The notes beneath the pieces are model-generated. The model did not search any database. It was not told the DNA's origin and saw nothing but the letters and a program-made list of their open reading frames with translations. Below, piece after piece: positions 39,068-47,419 of a stretch of DNA of 64,000 nucleotides. Each line of letters starts with the position of its first letter. Position 1 is the first letter of the stretch. Origin of the DNA: Deltaproteobacteria bacterium Ga0077550 (GTDB lineage: Bacteria > Myxococcota_A > Polyangia > Nannocystales > Nannocystaceae); NCBI GenBank assembly GCA_001464385.1, contig LNFB01000212.1:58880-122879 (forward strand), written 5' to 3'. The position numbers and the translations under genes are program-made.

Positions 39068-39366
39068 AGCAGAGCATCGACGTCGAGATCGCGGGGCAGC
39101 GGCTCACCATCAAGAGCGACGAGGGGCCGGCGTACGTCCAGGAGCTCGCGGACTACGTCGACGGCCACCTGCGTCAGCTCGTGCCGGGCAGCCGCGCCGG
39201 CTACAACCTGCAGCGCGTCGCCCTGCTCGTCGCGATCCAGCTCGCCGACGAGCTGTTCCGCGAGAAGGACCTCCACCGCCAGTTCCGCCAGAAGGTCAGC
39301 GCCAAGCTCGAGGCGCTCGAGGCGGCCCTGCGCGAGCACGAGCACAGACTGGACGATCTGGGATGA
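39064..39366 (+). CDS. zapA: Cell division protein ZapA
   Basis: A 100-residue FtsZ-ring-associated protein. It has the family start VEIAGQRLTIKSDE, the helical dimer region YVQELADYVDGHLRQL and a C-terminal coiled coil. The GTG overlaps the prfA stop (GTGA) and the end overlaps the tyrS start (ATGA), so the three genes are translationally linked. It is short and would easily be missed by gene callers, since the upstream frame runs far into other genes. Confidence 0.85.
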   Translation: MKQSIDVEIAGQRLTIKSDEGPAYVQELADYVDGHLRQLVPGSRAGYNLQRVALLVAIQLADELFREKDLHRQFRQKVSAKLEALEAALREHEHRLDDLG

Positions 39367-40631
39367 CCGACCACGCCCCGACCTATGCGTCCGCGGCCCT
39401 GCGCGAGCTTTCGGCCCGCGGGTTCCTCGAGCAGCTCTCCGACGGCCCGGCGATCGACGCCGCGATGGCCGGCGGGCCGACGACCTTCTACATCGGCTAC
39501 GACCCGACCGCGGCGTCGCTGCACGTCGGCAACCTGGTCTGCATCATGGCGATGCGGCGGCTGCAGCGGCTCGGGCACCGACCGATCGTGGTGATGGGCT
39601 CGGGCACGGCGCGCATCGGCGATCCCAGCGGCAAGTCCGAGATGCGCAAGATGCTCGACGCCGCGGCGATCGACGCCAACGTCGCGCGCATCCGCCAGGT
39701 GTTCGCGCGATTCCTCGACTTCGACACGCCCGGCACCGCTGCGGTGGTCCTCGACAACTACGCGTGGCTCGGCGGCCTCGGCTACCTCGAGTTCCTCCGC
39801 GAGGTCGGCGTGCACTTCACCGTCAACCGGATGATCGCCACCAAGACGTACCGCGATCGCCTCGAGGCCGAGGAGCCGCTGTCGTTCATCGAGTTCAACT
39901 ACCAGCTGCTCCAGGCCTACGACTACTGGCGGCTGCACCGCGAGCACGGCTGCACGCTGCAGCTCGGCGGCAGCGATCAGTGGGGCAACATGATCGCCGG
40001 CGTCGAGCTCGTGCGGCGCATGGGCGGCGCCGACCACGGGCCGGCCCACTGCGTGACGTTCCCGCTGCTGACCACCGCGGACGGCCGCAAGATGGGCAAG
40101 ACCGAGAAGGGCGCGGTGTGGCTCGACGCGGCGATGTGCTCGCCGTTCGACTACTACCAGTTCTGGATCGGCTGCCACGATGGCGACGTCCGCAAGCTGA
40201 TGGCGATCTACACCGACCTGCCGGTCGACGAGATCAATGCGCTGTGCGCCGCCGAGGGCGCGGCGCTGCGCGACGTGAAGTCCCGGCTCGCCTTCGAGGC
40301 CACCGCGCTGTGCCACGGCGCTGAAGCAGCGGCGGCGGCCCGCGACGCGGCGGTGCAGGCGTTCGGCGGCGGCGACGACTGGAGCGCGGTGCCGCAGGTG
40401 ACGCTGCCCGTCGCGTCGATCCGACTGATCGACCTCGTCGTCGATCCGGCCGTCGCCGCGTTCCCGAGCAAGCGACAGGCCCGCGAGCGCATCGAAGGCG
40501 GCGCGGTGAAGCTCGACGGCGAGCCGTGCCGCGAGCCCGATCGCGAGCTCGTCGCCGCGTCCTTCCCCGATCGCACGCTGCGGCTACAGGCCGGCAAGAA
40601 GCTGCGGTTGCGCGTGGTGCTCGGCGGCTGA
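39363..40631 (+). CDS. tyrS: Tyrosyl-tRNA synthetase
   Basis: A 422-residue class I synthetase that charges tRNA-Tyr. The HIGH-like signature is HVGN at 54-57, and the KMSKS loop is KMGKT near residue 243. YIGYDPTA and LQLGGSDQWGN bind tyrosine and ATP. A C-terminal S4 domain (RQARERIEGGAVKLDGE) contacts tRNA. It is the last gene of prfA-zapA-tyrS. The final 48 bases overlap the convergent dusA gene. Confidence 0.96.
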   Translation: MTDHAPTYASAALRELSARGFLEQLSDGPAIDAAMAGGPTTFYIGYDPTAASLHVGNLVCIMAMRRLQRLGHRPIVVMGSGTARIGDPSGKSEMRKMLDAAAIDANVARIRQVFARFLDFDTPGTAAVVLDNYAWLGGLGYLEFLREVGVHFTVNRMIATKTYRDRLEAEEPLSFIEFNYQLLQAYDYWRLHREHGCTLQLGGSDQWGNMIAGVELVRRMGGADHGPAHCVTFPLLTTADGRKMGKTEKGAVWLDAAMCSPFDYYQFWIGCHDGDVRKLMAIYTDLPVDEINALCAAEGAALRDVKSRLAFEATALCHGAEAAAAARDAAVQAFGGGDDWSAVPQVTLPVASIRLIDLVVDPAVAAFPSKRQARERIEGGAVKLDGEPCREPDRELVAASFPDRTLRLQAGKKLRLRVVLGG

Positions 40632-41624
40632 CACCAGCGCCTCGATCGCCGCCGACGCCTCGACGAGGGTGACGTCGTGGGCGAGCTCGGCGACCAACGC
40701 CCGGGCCGCGCGCGCCCCGGGCACGCCGCGCCAGAGCCCGAGGGCGTGCCGGGTGACCGCGTGGGCGCGACCGCCCTCGGCGACGTGCCGCGCCGCCCGC
40801 TCGAACACCGCGCGGGCGATCGCGGCGCGGTCGGGGCGCGGCGTCGCGTCGCCGAAGGCGATCCGATCGACGTCGATCCACCGGTAAGGATCGTCGTACG
40901 CAGCGCGGCCGACCATGACGCCGCCCCGCTCCCCGACGCCGCGCCACCGCGCGCGCGCGCCGTCGAGATCCTCGATGCCGCCGTTGTCCACGACGACGAG
41001 GCCGGGACGCGCGGCGACGAGCGCGGCGATCGACTCGGGCCGCAGCGGGGGCACGCGGCGGTTGGCCGCCGTCCCGAGCCCGCCGAGCACCGCCGCGCGG
41101 GCGTGCACGACGACCCGCGCCGCGCCGGCCGCGACCACGGCGTCGACGAACGCGAGCAGCCGATCGAACCCGTCGCGCCCGACGATGCCGAGGCGATGCT
41201 TGACGGTGACGTCGATGCGCGCAGCGGCGACCATCGCCGCGACCCCGTCGGCGACGCGACCCGGGTGATCCATCAGCGCGGCGCCCCACAGCACGCGCGC
41301 CGCGGCGGGGCTCGGGCAGCCACAGTTGAGGTCGATCTCGACGAAGCCCCGCGCCGCGGCGATCCGCGTGGCGGCGGCGAGCACCGCCGGCTCGCTGCCC
41401 CCGAGCTGCAGCGCCACCGGCCCGTCGGCGGCGCCCAGCTCGAGCTCGGACGACGCGTCTGCGCGGCCGTCGACCACCGCGCGCGCGGAGATCATCGGCG
41501 TGTACAGCAGCGCGTGGCGAGAGACGTCGCGGAACATCGCCCGGAAGTGGCGATCGGTGCGGTCCATCATCGGCGCGACGCAGAACCGCCACGGCCTCGC
41601 TGCGCTGGACTCGGACATCTCCAT
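40584..41624 (-). CDS. dusA: tRNA-dihydrouridine synthase, DusA family
   Basis: A 346-residue flavoenzyme that reduces uridines in the tRNA D-loop (positions 20 and 20a for DusA). The signature APMMDRTDRHFRAMFR is the DusA type; LQLGGSEP, the catalytic-cysteine loop EIDLNCGCPS, VTVKHRLGI, VVHARAA and NGGI (flavin site) follow in order. Two starts, ATG at 41624 and 41618, are almost equivalent. Its 3' end overlaps tyrS by 48 nt on the opposite strand. The last 25 residues are alanine-rich, so the true C-terminus could be a short read-through product of the overlap. Confidence 0.93.
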   Translation of the reverse strand: MEMSESSAARPWRFCVAPMMDRTDRHFRAMFRDVSRHALLYTPMISARAVVDGRADASSELELGAADGPVALQLGGSEPAVLAAATRIAAARGFVEIDLNCGCPSPAAARVLWGAALMDHPGRVADGVAAMVAAARIDVTVKHRLGIVGRDGFDRLLAFVDAVVAAGAARVVVHARAAVLGGLGTAANRRVPPLRPESIAALVAARPGLVVVDNGGIEDLDGARARWRGVGERGGVMVGRAAYDDPYRWIDVDRIAFGDATPRPDRAAIARAVFERAARHVAEGGRAHAVTRHALGLWRGVPGARAARALVAELAHDVTLVEASAAIEALVSAAEHHAQPQLLAGL

Positions 41625-41678
41625 CGCCACCTTGCCGCGCGACGCCCGACCGGGGCAAGTCGATCCGCGGCGACGTGC

Positions 41679-41684
41679 TACCTT
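41679..41684 (+). promoter_or_regulatory. Putative -10 element (TACCTT) of the epimerase gene
   Basis: TACCTT lies 8 nt before the ATG at 41693. It fits the TANNNT-before-start pattern and would make the transcript leaderless or nearly so. Confidence 0.35.
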
Positions 41685-41692
41685 CGGTGTGC

Positions 41693-42517
41693 ATGGCCGG
41701 GACGACGGCGATCCTCGGGGCGGGGTGGTTGGGGGCCGAGGTCGCGAACGCGTGCCCACGACCGGTGCTCGCGACCACGCGCAGCGGTCGACGGCCGCCG
41801 AGCCTCGCCGAGGACGTCGCCGTCGCGCCGCTCGATCTGCTCGCCGACGCGCTGGATCTCGGCCCGCTCGCGCGCGCGACGACGTGGGTCTTCGCGATCG
41901 CGCCGGGCCGCGATCAGGATCGCCGCGCGGTGTACGTCGACGGGCCCGCGCGCCTACTCGCGGCGCTGCCCGGCAGCGACGTGCGCCGCGTGGTGTGGAT
42001 CGGGTCCACCTCCGCGCTGCCCGACGTCGACGACACCCTCGACGAGACCCACGCGGCGTGGCCCGACGAGCCCCGCGGTCGGATCCAGCGCGAGGCCGAG
42101 GGCATGGTCCAGGCGGCGTGCGAGGCGGCGCGGGTGCCGTGGATGGTGCTGCGCATGGGCGGGCTGTACGGCCCGGGGCGCGAGCTGGGCCGCCTGTTCG
42201 GGCAGGGTGATCGCCTCGGCGACGGCGACCGCGTGACCAACCTCGTGCACCGCGACGACGCGGTCGCCGCCACCCTCGCCGCGATCGCGAGCCCGCGGGT
42301 CGGCGTCGTGCACGTGGTCGACGACGATCACTGCACACGCCGCGCGATGATCGATGCAGTGCGCGTCGCTGCGGGCCATCCGGCCGCGATCTGGCCCGCG
42401 GAGGCCGCTCGCCCCCACGGCAAGCGCGTCGACAACCGCCGCCTGCGGGACTGGCTCGGGGTCGTGCTCGAGCATCCGCACCACGGGCCCCTTGCGACCC
42501 CCGAGGGACGTGCTTAG
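41693..42517 (+). CDS. NAD(P)-dependent epimerase/dehydratase-like (extended SDR)
   Basis: A 274-residue short-chain dehydrogenase-like protein with a Rossmann start AILGAGWLGAE in place of the usual GGxGxxG. WIGSTSALPD carries a possible catalytic serine region, and GGLYGPGRELG and VHRDDAVAA are typical of the atypical SDR5/YeeZ-like group. The usual YxxxK catalytic pair is not evident, so enzymatic function is uncertain. It diverges from dusA with a 68-bp gap holding the TACCTT box. Confidence 0.75.
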   Translation: MAGTTAILGAGWLGAEVANACPRPVLATTRSGRRPPSLAEDVAVAPLDLLADALDLGPLARATTWVFAIAPGRDQDRRAVYVDGPARLLAALPGSDVRRVVWIGSTSALPDVDDTLDETHAAWPDEPRGRIQREAEGMVQAACEAARVPWMVLRMGGLYGPGRELGRLFGQGDRLGDGDRVTNLVHRDDAVAATLAAIASPRVGVVHVVDDDHCTRRAMIDAVRVAAGHPAAIWPAEAARPHGKRVDNRRLRDWLGVVLEHPHHGPLATPEGRA

Positions 42518-42528
42518 AGCTGTGCCCC

Positions 42529-43434
42529 ATGAGCCCCGTCACGGCCGCGGTCACCGACGCCCTCCCCGTCCCCGTGGCCGAGCGCCCCGTCGATCTGCAG
42601 GCGCTGCAGCTCGAGCTCGATGGCGTCGCCGCCTGCGCCCTCGAGGCGCGGCGCGCGGGCGTCGGGCTCGACGTCGCGGTCCGTGATCCCAGGTGGCCCG
42701 CGCTGGTGCGATTCCACCGCGACCTCCAGGACGCGCTCTTCGTCGAGACGACGCCGCAGATCGAGGGGTGGTTCTCGTCGCTGACGGAAGGCGACGCGAA
42801 CCACCGCGCTCGGCTCGATCGCTTCGCGGGCAGCCTCGCCACCACCGCCAGCGGCGAGGTCGAGGACACCGGCGCGCTGTCGGTCGCCCTCGCCGAGCTG
42901 CTCGTCTTCGAGGCCGTGCGGCTGCGCCTCTGCGTTGCCGCGTGGAGCAACGAGGACTTCGAGCGCACCGGCGGCCACGATCAAGAGCTCGACGCCATCG
43001 CGTGGGCCGAGGTCGACGCGATCCTCCACGACCCGGAGCTGCGGCAGGGCGGCGTGCGCCCGCTGCAGGTGATGTTCGCCTCGGCGTTCGTGTCGCTGGC
43101 CCGCAACGCGCACCGGCGGGTCGACGAGCTGCGCCGCACCTCCGAGGACGTGCTCGAGCAGCTGTCGACGCGCGCCCGGCTGCGCGGGGCCCTGCGCGAG
43201 CTCCGACTGCCCGAGGCGGTCCTGCTCGAGAACGCCTTGTCGAACCTCCTCGGCGAGGAGCGCGTCGAGCTCGCCGAGCTCCAAGAGGCCCATCCGCTGG
43301 CGCTCGAGGGGCTCTCGCGGCAGGCGATGGATCAGCGGGTGTCGCGGTCGCGCCGCCAGCTCGGGGGCGGGCCCCAGCACTGGCCGCGGCGGCGGCGGCC
43401 GGCGCTGTTCGACCTGCTCCGCGAGCGCCCGTGA
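42529..43434 (+). CDS. Protein of unknown function
   Basis: A 301-residue protein not recognised as any family. It is strongly helical: long amphipathic stretches rich in Ala, Leu, Glu and Arg alternate with short loops, and there is no signal peptide or membrane segment. The C-terminus is basic (WPRRRRPALFDLLRERP). It is 11 nt after the epimerase gene and likely co-transcribed. Third-position GC bias is normal for the window, so it is probably a real gene. Confidence 0.6.
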   Translation: MSPVTAAVTDALPVPVAERPVDLQALQLELDGVAACALEARRAGVGLDVAVRDPRWPALVRFHRDLQDALFVETTPQIEGWFSSLTEGDANHRARLDRFAGSLATTASGEVEDTGALSVALAELLVFEAVRLRLCVAAWSNEDFERTGGHDQELDAIAWAEVDAILHDPELRQGGVRPLQVMFASAFVSLARNAHRRVDELRRTSEDVLEQLSTRARLRGALRELRLPEAVLLENALSNLLGEERVELAELQEAHPLALEGLSRQAMDQRVSRSRRQLGGGPQHWPRRRRPALFDLLRERP

Positions 43435-43453
43435 GCACGGCCCGAACGCGGCC

Positions 43454-43511
43454 GATCGCGACTCGATCGCGAAGACGGGGATGATCGCGACTCGCTCGCG
43501 AAGACGGGTAT
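43454..43511. repeat. 29-bp direct tandem repeat before lspA
   Basis: Two copies of a 29-bp unit (starting GATCGCGACTCG) lie head to tail at 43454-43482 and 43483-43511, differing at two positions; a third partial copy begins at 43512. They occupy almost the whole gap between the unknown gene and lspA. Confidence 0.8.
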
Positions 43512-43514
43512 GAT
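43509..43514 (+). promoter_or_regulatory. Putative -10 element (TATGAT) of lspA
   Basis: TATGAT, five of six matches to the consensus, lies 9 nt before the ATG at 43524 and is created at the junction of the second and third repeat copies. Confidence 0.45.
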
Positions 43515-43523
43515 CGCGGGGCG

Positions 43524-44069
43524 ATGCCGAGGCTCCGACCGACGTCGACGCGGGCGCGTCGCATGATCGCGCTCGGGGCGGTGGCCGCGGCCGGCCTCGC
43601 CCTCGATCTCTCGACCAAGGCGTGGGTCTGGGAGGAGTTGCGACGGCACCCGCCCAAGCGCCTCGTCCCCGGCGTCTTCCACCTCGAGTTCGCGTTCAAC
43701 ACCGGCTCCGCCTTCGGGTTCCTGCGCGACGCGACGTGGTCGCGCTGGGTGTTCGTCGCGATCACCGTCGCCTCGATCGCCTACGTGCTGCAGCTCGCGT
43801 GGCGATGGTCGCAGCGCGGCGTGCTGCTGCCGATCGCGACGGGTCTGCTCGTGGGCGGCGCCCTCGGCAACCTCCACGATCGCCTGTTCCGCTCGATGCG
43901 GATGTTCGATCGCACCGTGCGGCACGGCGTCGTCGACTTCCTCGTGGTGTTCTACCAGCCCAAGCAGCGCTGGCCGGCGTTCAACGTGGCCGACGTGCTC
44001 CTGCTCGTCGGCGCCGTCCTGCTCGGGCTGGCGCTGTGGCGGGGACGCCCCCGCGCCGAGGTGACCTGA
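43524..44069 (+). CDS. lspA: Lipoprotein signal peptidase (signal peptidase II), copy 1
   Basis: A 181-residue membrane aspartyl protease that cleaves the signal peptide of prolipoproteins after diacylglyceryl transfer. Four hydrophobic helices are seen. Conserved blocks are DLSTKAW, EFAFNTGSAFGFL, GNLHDR with catalytic Asp119, and FNVADV with catalytic Asp157. Its stop codon overlaps the lgt start, so cleavage enzyme and lipid transferase are coupled. A second copy follows lgt. Confidence 0.95.
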   Translation: MPRLRPTSTRARRMIALGAVAAAGLALDLSTKAWVWEELRRHPPKRLVPGVFHLEFAFNTGSAFGFLRDATWSRWVFVAITVASIAYVLQLAWRWSQRGVLLPIATGLLVGGALGNLHDRLFRSMRMFDRTVRHGVVDFLVVFYQPKQRWPAFNVADVLLLVGAVLLGLALWRGRPRAEVT

Positions 44070-44941
44070 TGCACCCGGTGCTGTTCGAGCTGCCGTGGGG
44101 CGGCCACGCCAACGCCTACGGCACGCTGATCCTCCTCGGCGCGGTCGCGACGATCCCCGGCGTGTGGTGGGACGCGAAGCGACGCGGCGTCGGGGCCCCC
44201 GAGCACCTGTCGTTCCTCGTCGACTTCTACCTCGCGATCGCCCTGGGGGCGTACGTCGGTGGTCGTCTCCTGCACGTGCTGACCGTGCCGGCGGAGTATG
44301 TCGCCGATCCCTCGCGCGTGTTCGTCAGCGACGGCACCGGGTTCGTGTTCTTCGGCTCGCTCGCGGCGATCGTCGCGTCGTGGGTGTGGATCGCGAGGCG
44401 TCACCGCACCGAGTTCTCCACGCTGTGCGATCTCGCCGCGACGTGGATGCCGCTGGGCCACGCGTTCGGACGGCTCGGCTGCTTCTTCGCCGGCTGCTGC
44501 TGGGGCGCGCCCACCGAGTCGCGCTGGGGCGTGGAGTTCGGCCCCGACGCGATCGTCACACTGGTCGACGGGGCGCCCCTCGTCGACGGCCACACCGTGC
44601 CGCTCATCCCCGTCCAGGCGATCGAGGCCACGGGCCTCTTCGTCCTCGCCGCGGCGCTCGTCGCGTTGCGGGTGCGCCGCGGGCCCGAGCCGCGCTGGCG
44701 GCAGGCCGGCCGCTACGCCCTGGGCTACGGCGTGCTGCGCTTCGTGATGGAGGCGATGCGGGGCGACGCCACCCGCGGGTTCGCGTTCGAGATCCCGGGG
44801 GGCGCGCTCGCCCAGTGGCTGGGCATGGCGCCCACGCAGGCGCTGGTGCTGTCGTGGTCGCAGGTGGTCGCCGCCGGGCTCGTCGTGCTCGGGGCCGTCG
44901 CCCTGCGCCGCGACATCCGCCTGCGGGCCCAGCGGGCTTAG
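44069..44941 (+). CDS. lgt: Prolipoprotein diacylglyceryl transferase
   Basis: A 290-residue integral membrane enzyme that attaches diacylglycerol to the lipobox cysteine of prolipoproteins. About seven hydrophobic segments are present. The Lgt signature region reads HAFGRLGCFFAGCCWG, a variant of the GRxGNF pattern used by many deltaproteobacteria, and GFVFFGSLAAI precedes it. It overlaps lspA copy 1 by one base and ends 18 bp before lspA copy 2. This agrees with the many predicted lipoproteins in the window. Confidence 0.92.
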   Translation: MHPVLFELPWGGHANAYGTLILLGAVATIPGVWWDAKRRGVGAPEHLSFLVDFYLAIALGAYVGGRLLHVLTVPAEYVADPSRVFVSDGTGFVFFGSLAAIVASWVWIARRHRTEFSTLCDLAATWMPLGHAFGRLGCFFAGCCWGAPTESRWGVEFGPDAIVTLVDGAPLVDGHTVPLIPVQAIEATGLFVLAAALVALRVRRGPEPRWRQAGRYALGYGVLRFVMEAMRGDATRGFAFEIPGGALAQWLGMAPTQALVLSWSQVVAAGLVVLGAVALRRDIRLRAQRA

Positions 44942-44943
44942 GC

Positions 44944-44949
44944 TATGCT
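44944..44949 (+). promoter_or_regulatory. Putative -10 element (TATGCT) of lspA copy 2
   Basis: TATGCT lies 10 nt before the ATG at 44960, in the 18-bp gap after lgt. It would give copy 2 a promoter of its own. Confidence 0.35.
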
Positions 44950-44959
44950 CCGCGCGCGC

Positions 44960-45541
44960 ATGGCCGACGCCCCTGCACCCCTCGACGCCCCCGAACCACC
45001 GCGGCAGGGTCGCCTCGTCCTCGCGGGGGTCGTCGCCGCGATCACCCTCGGGCTCGACCTGTGGAGCAAGGCCTGGGCGTGGGAACACCTGCGCGAGGGC
45101 GAGACGGTCACCGTCATCGAGAAGTGGGCGTACTTCGAGTTCGGCTTCAACACCGGCTCGGCGTTCAGCTTCCTGCGCGACGCCTCGTACGCGCGCATCG
45201 TCTTCATCCTCGTCACCCTGCTCGCGCTCGCGTACATGGTGAAGCTCGCGCTGACGCTGCCGACGCGCTGGCGCAGCGCCTACGTCGCGATCGCGATGGT
45301 CGCCGGCGGCGCGATGGGCAACCTCCACGATCGCCTCGTGCGCGTGATGGAGCTGCGCGGCGAGTCGCGCTACGGCGTGGTCGACTTCATCAAGGTCTAC
45401 TACTGGCCCGACAAGCCGTGGCCCACGTTCAACGTCGCCGACATCGCCCTGGTCGCCGGTGTGGCCCTGCTGTTCATCTTCTTGACGAAGCACGGCGACG
45501 CCGTCGACGCCAAGAAGGACGCGGCGAAGCCCGCGGCCTGA
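44960..45541 (+). CDS. lspA: Lipoprotein signal peptidase (signal peptidase II), copy 2
   Basis: A 193-residue paralogue of copy 1 with the same layout: LDLWSKAWAW, FGFNTGSAFSFL, GNLHDR (Asp124) and FNVADI (Asp161), so both catalytic aspartates are present. It differs mostly in the N-terminal Pro-rich leader and a charged tail (DAVDAKKDAAKPAA). Both copies share the unusual His in GNLHDR (GNLIDR is commoner), which suggests a local duplication around lgt. Whether the two have different substrates is unknown. Confidence 0.93.
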   Translation: MADAPAPLDAPEPPRQGRLVLAGVVAAITLGLDLWSKAWAWEHLREGETVTVIEKWAYFEFGFNTGSAFSFLRDASYARIVFILVTLLALAYMVKLALTLPTRWRSAYVAIAMVAGGAMGNLHDRLVRVMELRGESRYGVVDFIKVYYWPDKPWPTFNVADIALVAGVALLFIFLTKHGDAVDAKKDAAKPAA

Positions 45542-45548
45542 CGTCCAC

Positions 45549-46802
45549 TCAGGGCTCGAAGGCGCGGGTCTTCGCCAGGCTCTCGAGCCGCTCGGCCTCG
45601 GGCTCGCTGTCGGCCACGATGCCGCCGCCGGCGTGCAGCGACAGGCCGCGGGTGTCGAGTAGCCCGGTGCGGATGGGGATGCTCATGCGCACGCCGGTGG
45701 CCTCCAGCAGCACGATCGCGCCGCAGTAGATGCCACGCGGGTGCTCCTCGAGCGCCTCGATGATCTCGAGCGTGCGCCGCTTTGGCGCCCCGGTCACGCT
45801 GCCGCCGGGCACCAGCGCGGCGCACAGCTCGGCGAGCCCGACGCCCGGGCGCAGCGTGGCTCGGATCTCGCTGACGAGGTGGTGCACCGTCGGCAGCGCG
45901 AGGTCGTCGGGCCGCGCGGGCGCGTGCACCGATCCGGGCTCGGCGAGCCGCCCCAGATCGTTGCGCACCAGGTCGACGATCATCACGTGCTCCGCGAGGT
46001 CCTTCACGCTGCCGCGCAGCTCCTCCCGCGCGGCGCGATCGGCCTCGGGCGTGCTCGCCCGCGGTCGCGTGCCCTTGATCGGTCGCGCGTGCGCCACCGC
46101 GACGCCCGCAGCATCGACGTCGACGTCGACCAACGTCTCGGGCGAGTTCGACAGCACGATGCCGCCGGGCACCCGCAGCAGCGCCCCGCGCTCGGCGGGC
46201 GCCTTGCCGCGCAGGCGCAGGTAGAGCGCTGCGGCCCGCTGCGGGAGCGCGGCGGCGGTGACGGTCTCGCGCCACGGCGCGAAGAACCGCTGCGCGAGGT
46301 TCACCTGGTAGGTGTCGCCGGCGACGATGTGCCCCTGCGCGAGGGCGACCTTGGCCCGGTAGGTCTCGGGCGACCAGATCGAGGCCAGCGGGCCGAGGGG
46401 CCACGGCCCGGGGACCGCGAGGCCTGCGGGCGGATCGGGTGGCGCGCCGAACACCCGCACGCCCTCGGGCCCGCCCTCGATCCACGAGCGGCTCCGTCGC
46501 AGGACGATCCCCGGCAGCGCGCGCGACCGCGGGCGGCGGCCGAGCACGAGGTCCGCGGCGAAGTCGTAGCTGATGCATCCCGTCCAGACCGAGCCGGGCT
46601 CGCGGCGCCACCGCGCGTCGATCGCCGCGATCGCCCGCGGATCATCGGACTCGATCACCTCGTCGGCGTCGAACGCCACGATTCCCCGCGACGCTGCCCC
46701 GCCGTCGAGCCACGTCACGTCGCGCCCCTCGGCGACCAGCGCCGCGAACGCTGCGGCGCGCTGGGCGTCCGAGAGCGACGACCATGGCGAGCCCCTCGCC
46801 AT
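45549..46802 (-). CDS. pabB: Aminodeoxychorismate synthase component I / anthranilate synthase I family
   Basis: A 417-residue chorismate-utilising enzyme. PIKGTRPR holds the lysine, DLVRNDLGRL is the metal/chorismate motif, and GGSVTGAPK and GIYCGAIVLL close the active site. The PIKGT lysine is typical of PabB. The ATG overlaps the pgsA stop by one base. The glutaminase subunit PabA and the lyase PabC are not adjacent. Assignment as pabB rather than trpE rests on motif type and isolation. Confidence 0.82.
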   Translation of the reverse strand: MARGSPWSSLSDAQRAAAFAALVAEGRDVTWLDGGAASRGIVAFDADEVIESDDPRAIAAIDARWRREPGSVWTGCISYDFAADLVLGRRPRSRALPGIVLRRSRSWIEGGPEGVRVFGAPPDPPAGLAVPGPWPLGPLASIWSPETYRAKVALAQGHIVAGDTYQVNLAQRFFAPWRETVTAAALPQRAAALYLRLRGKAPAERGALLRVPGGIVLSNSPETLVDVDVDAAGVAVAHARPIKGTRPRASTPEADRAAREELRGSVKDLAEHVMIVDLVRNDLGRLAEPGSVHAPARPDDLALPTVHHLVSEIRATLRPGVGLAELCAALVPGGSVTGAPKRRTLEIIEALEEHPRGIYCGAIVLLEATGVRMSIPIRTGLLDTRGLSLHAGGGIVADSEPEAERLESLAKTRAFEP

Positions 46803-47419
46803 CACGTGGTTCGGTGTTGCTTCAGCGCGCGGCCGAACTCGAGGGTGTACTGCACCGCGCTGGTGATCGACAGCCCGAGCGCGACGTAGAGGAAGCCCAT
46901 GCCCAGCTGGTGGAAGTCGATGTGCTCGGGCGAGAACGGCATGCGGTAGCGGTAGCGGGCCAGTACGCAGCAGATGCCGACCAGCTGCATCACGGTCTTC
47001 ATCTTGCCGCCCTCGCCCGCGGCGATGACCACGCCCTGGTTGGCCGCGACCGAGCGGAGCCCCGAGATGTAGAAGTCGCGGCCGATCATCACCACCACGA
47101 TCCACGGCGGCAGCAGGGCGACCATCACCAGCCAGACCATCACCGACATCGCCATGAGCTTGTCGGCGAGCGGATCCATGAACTTGCCGAAGACCGTGAC
47201 GAGGTTCTGCCGGCGCGCGAGGTAGCCGTCGAGAATGTCGAGGCCGCTCGCGGCTGCGAACAGCAGCGCGGCCATGAAGTTGCGCACGGGGTCGGTCGGG
47301 TCGATGAGCACCAGCACCGGCGGGATCAGGAACAGCCGCCCGATCGTGATCAGGTTGGGCAGGTTCAGGACCTCGCGCTTGAACGCCTCGAGCCGGGTGA
47401 GCTCGCCGCCGGGGTTCAT
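46802..47419 (-). CDS. pgsA: CDP-diacylglycerol-glycerol-3-phosphate 3-phosphatidyltransferase
   Basis: A 205-residue membrane enzyme making phosphatidylglycerol phosphate, the first step to PG and cardiolipin. The CDP-alcohol phosphotransferase motif is complete: Asp61, Asp64-Gly65, Ala68-Arg69, Gly78, Asp82 and Asp86. NLPNLITIGRLFLIP is the usual PgsA N-terminus. The ATG overlaps the stop of the AIM24-like gene and its own stop overlaps pabB. PG is also the lipid donor for Lgt encoded a few kilobases away. Confidence 0.93.
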   Translation of the reverse strand: MNPGGELTRLEAFKREVLNLPNLITIGRLFLIPPVLVLIDPTDPVRNFMAALLFAAASGLDILDGYLARRQNLVTVFGKFMDPLADKLMAMSVMVWLVMVALLPPWIVVVMIGRDFYISGLRSVAANQGVVIAAGEGGKMKTVMQLVGICCVLARYRYRMPFSPEHIDFHQLGMGFLYVALGLSITSAVQYTLEFGRALKQHRTT

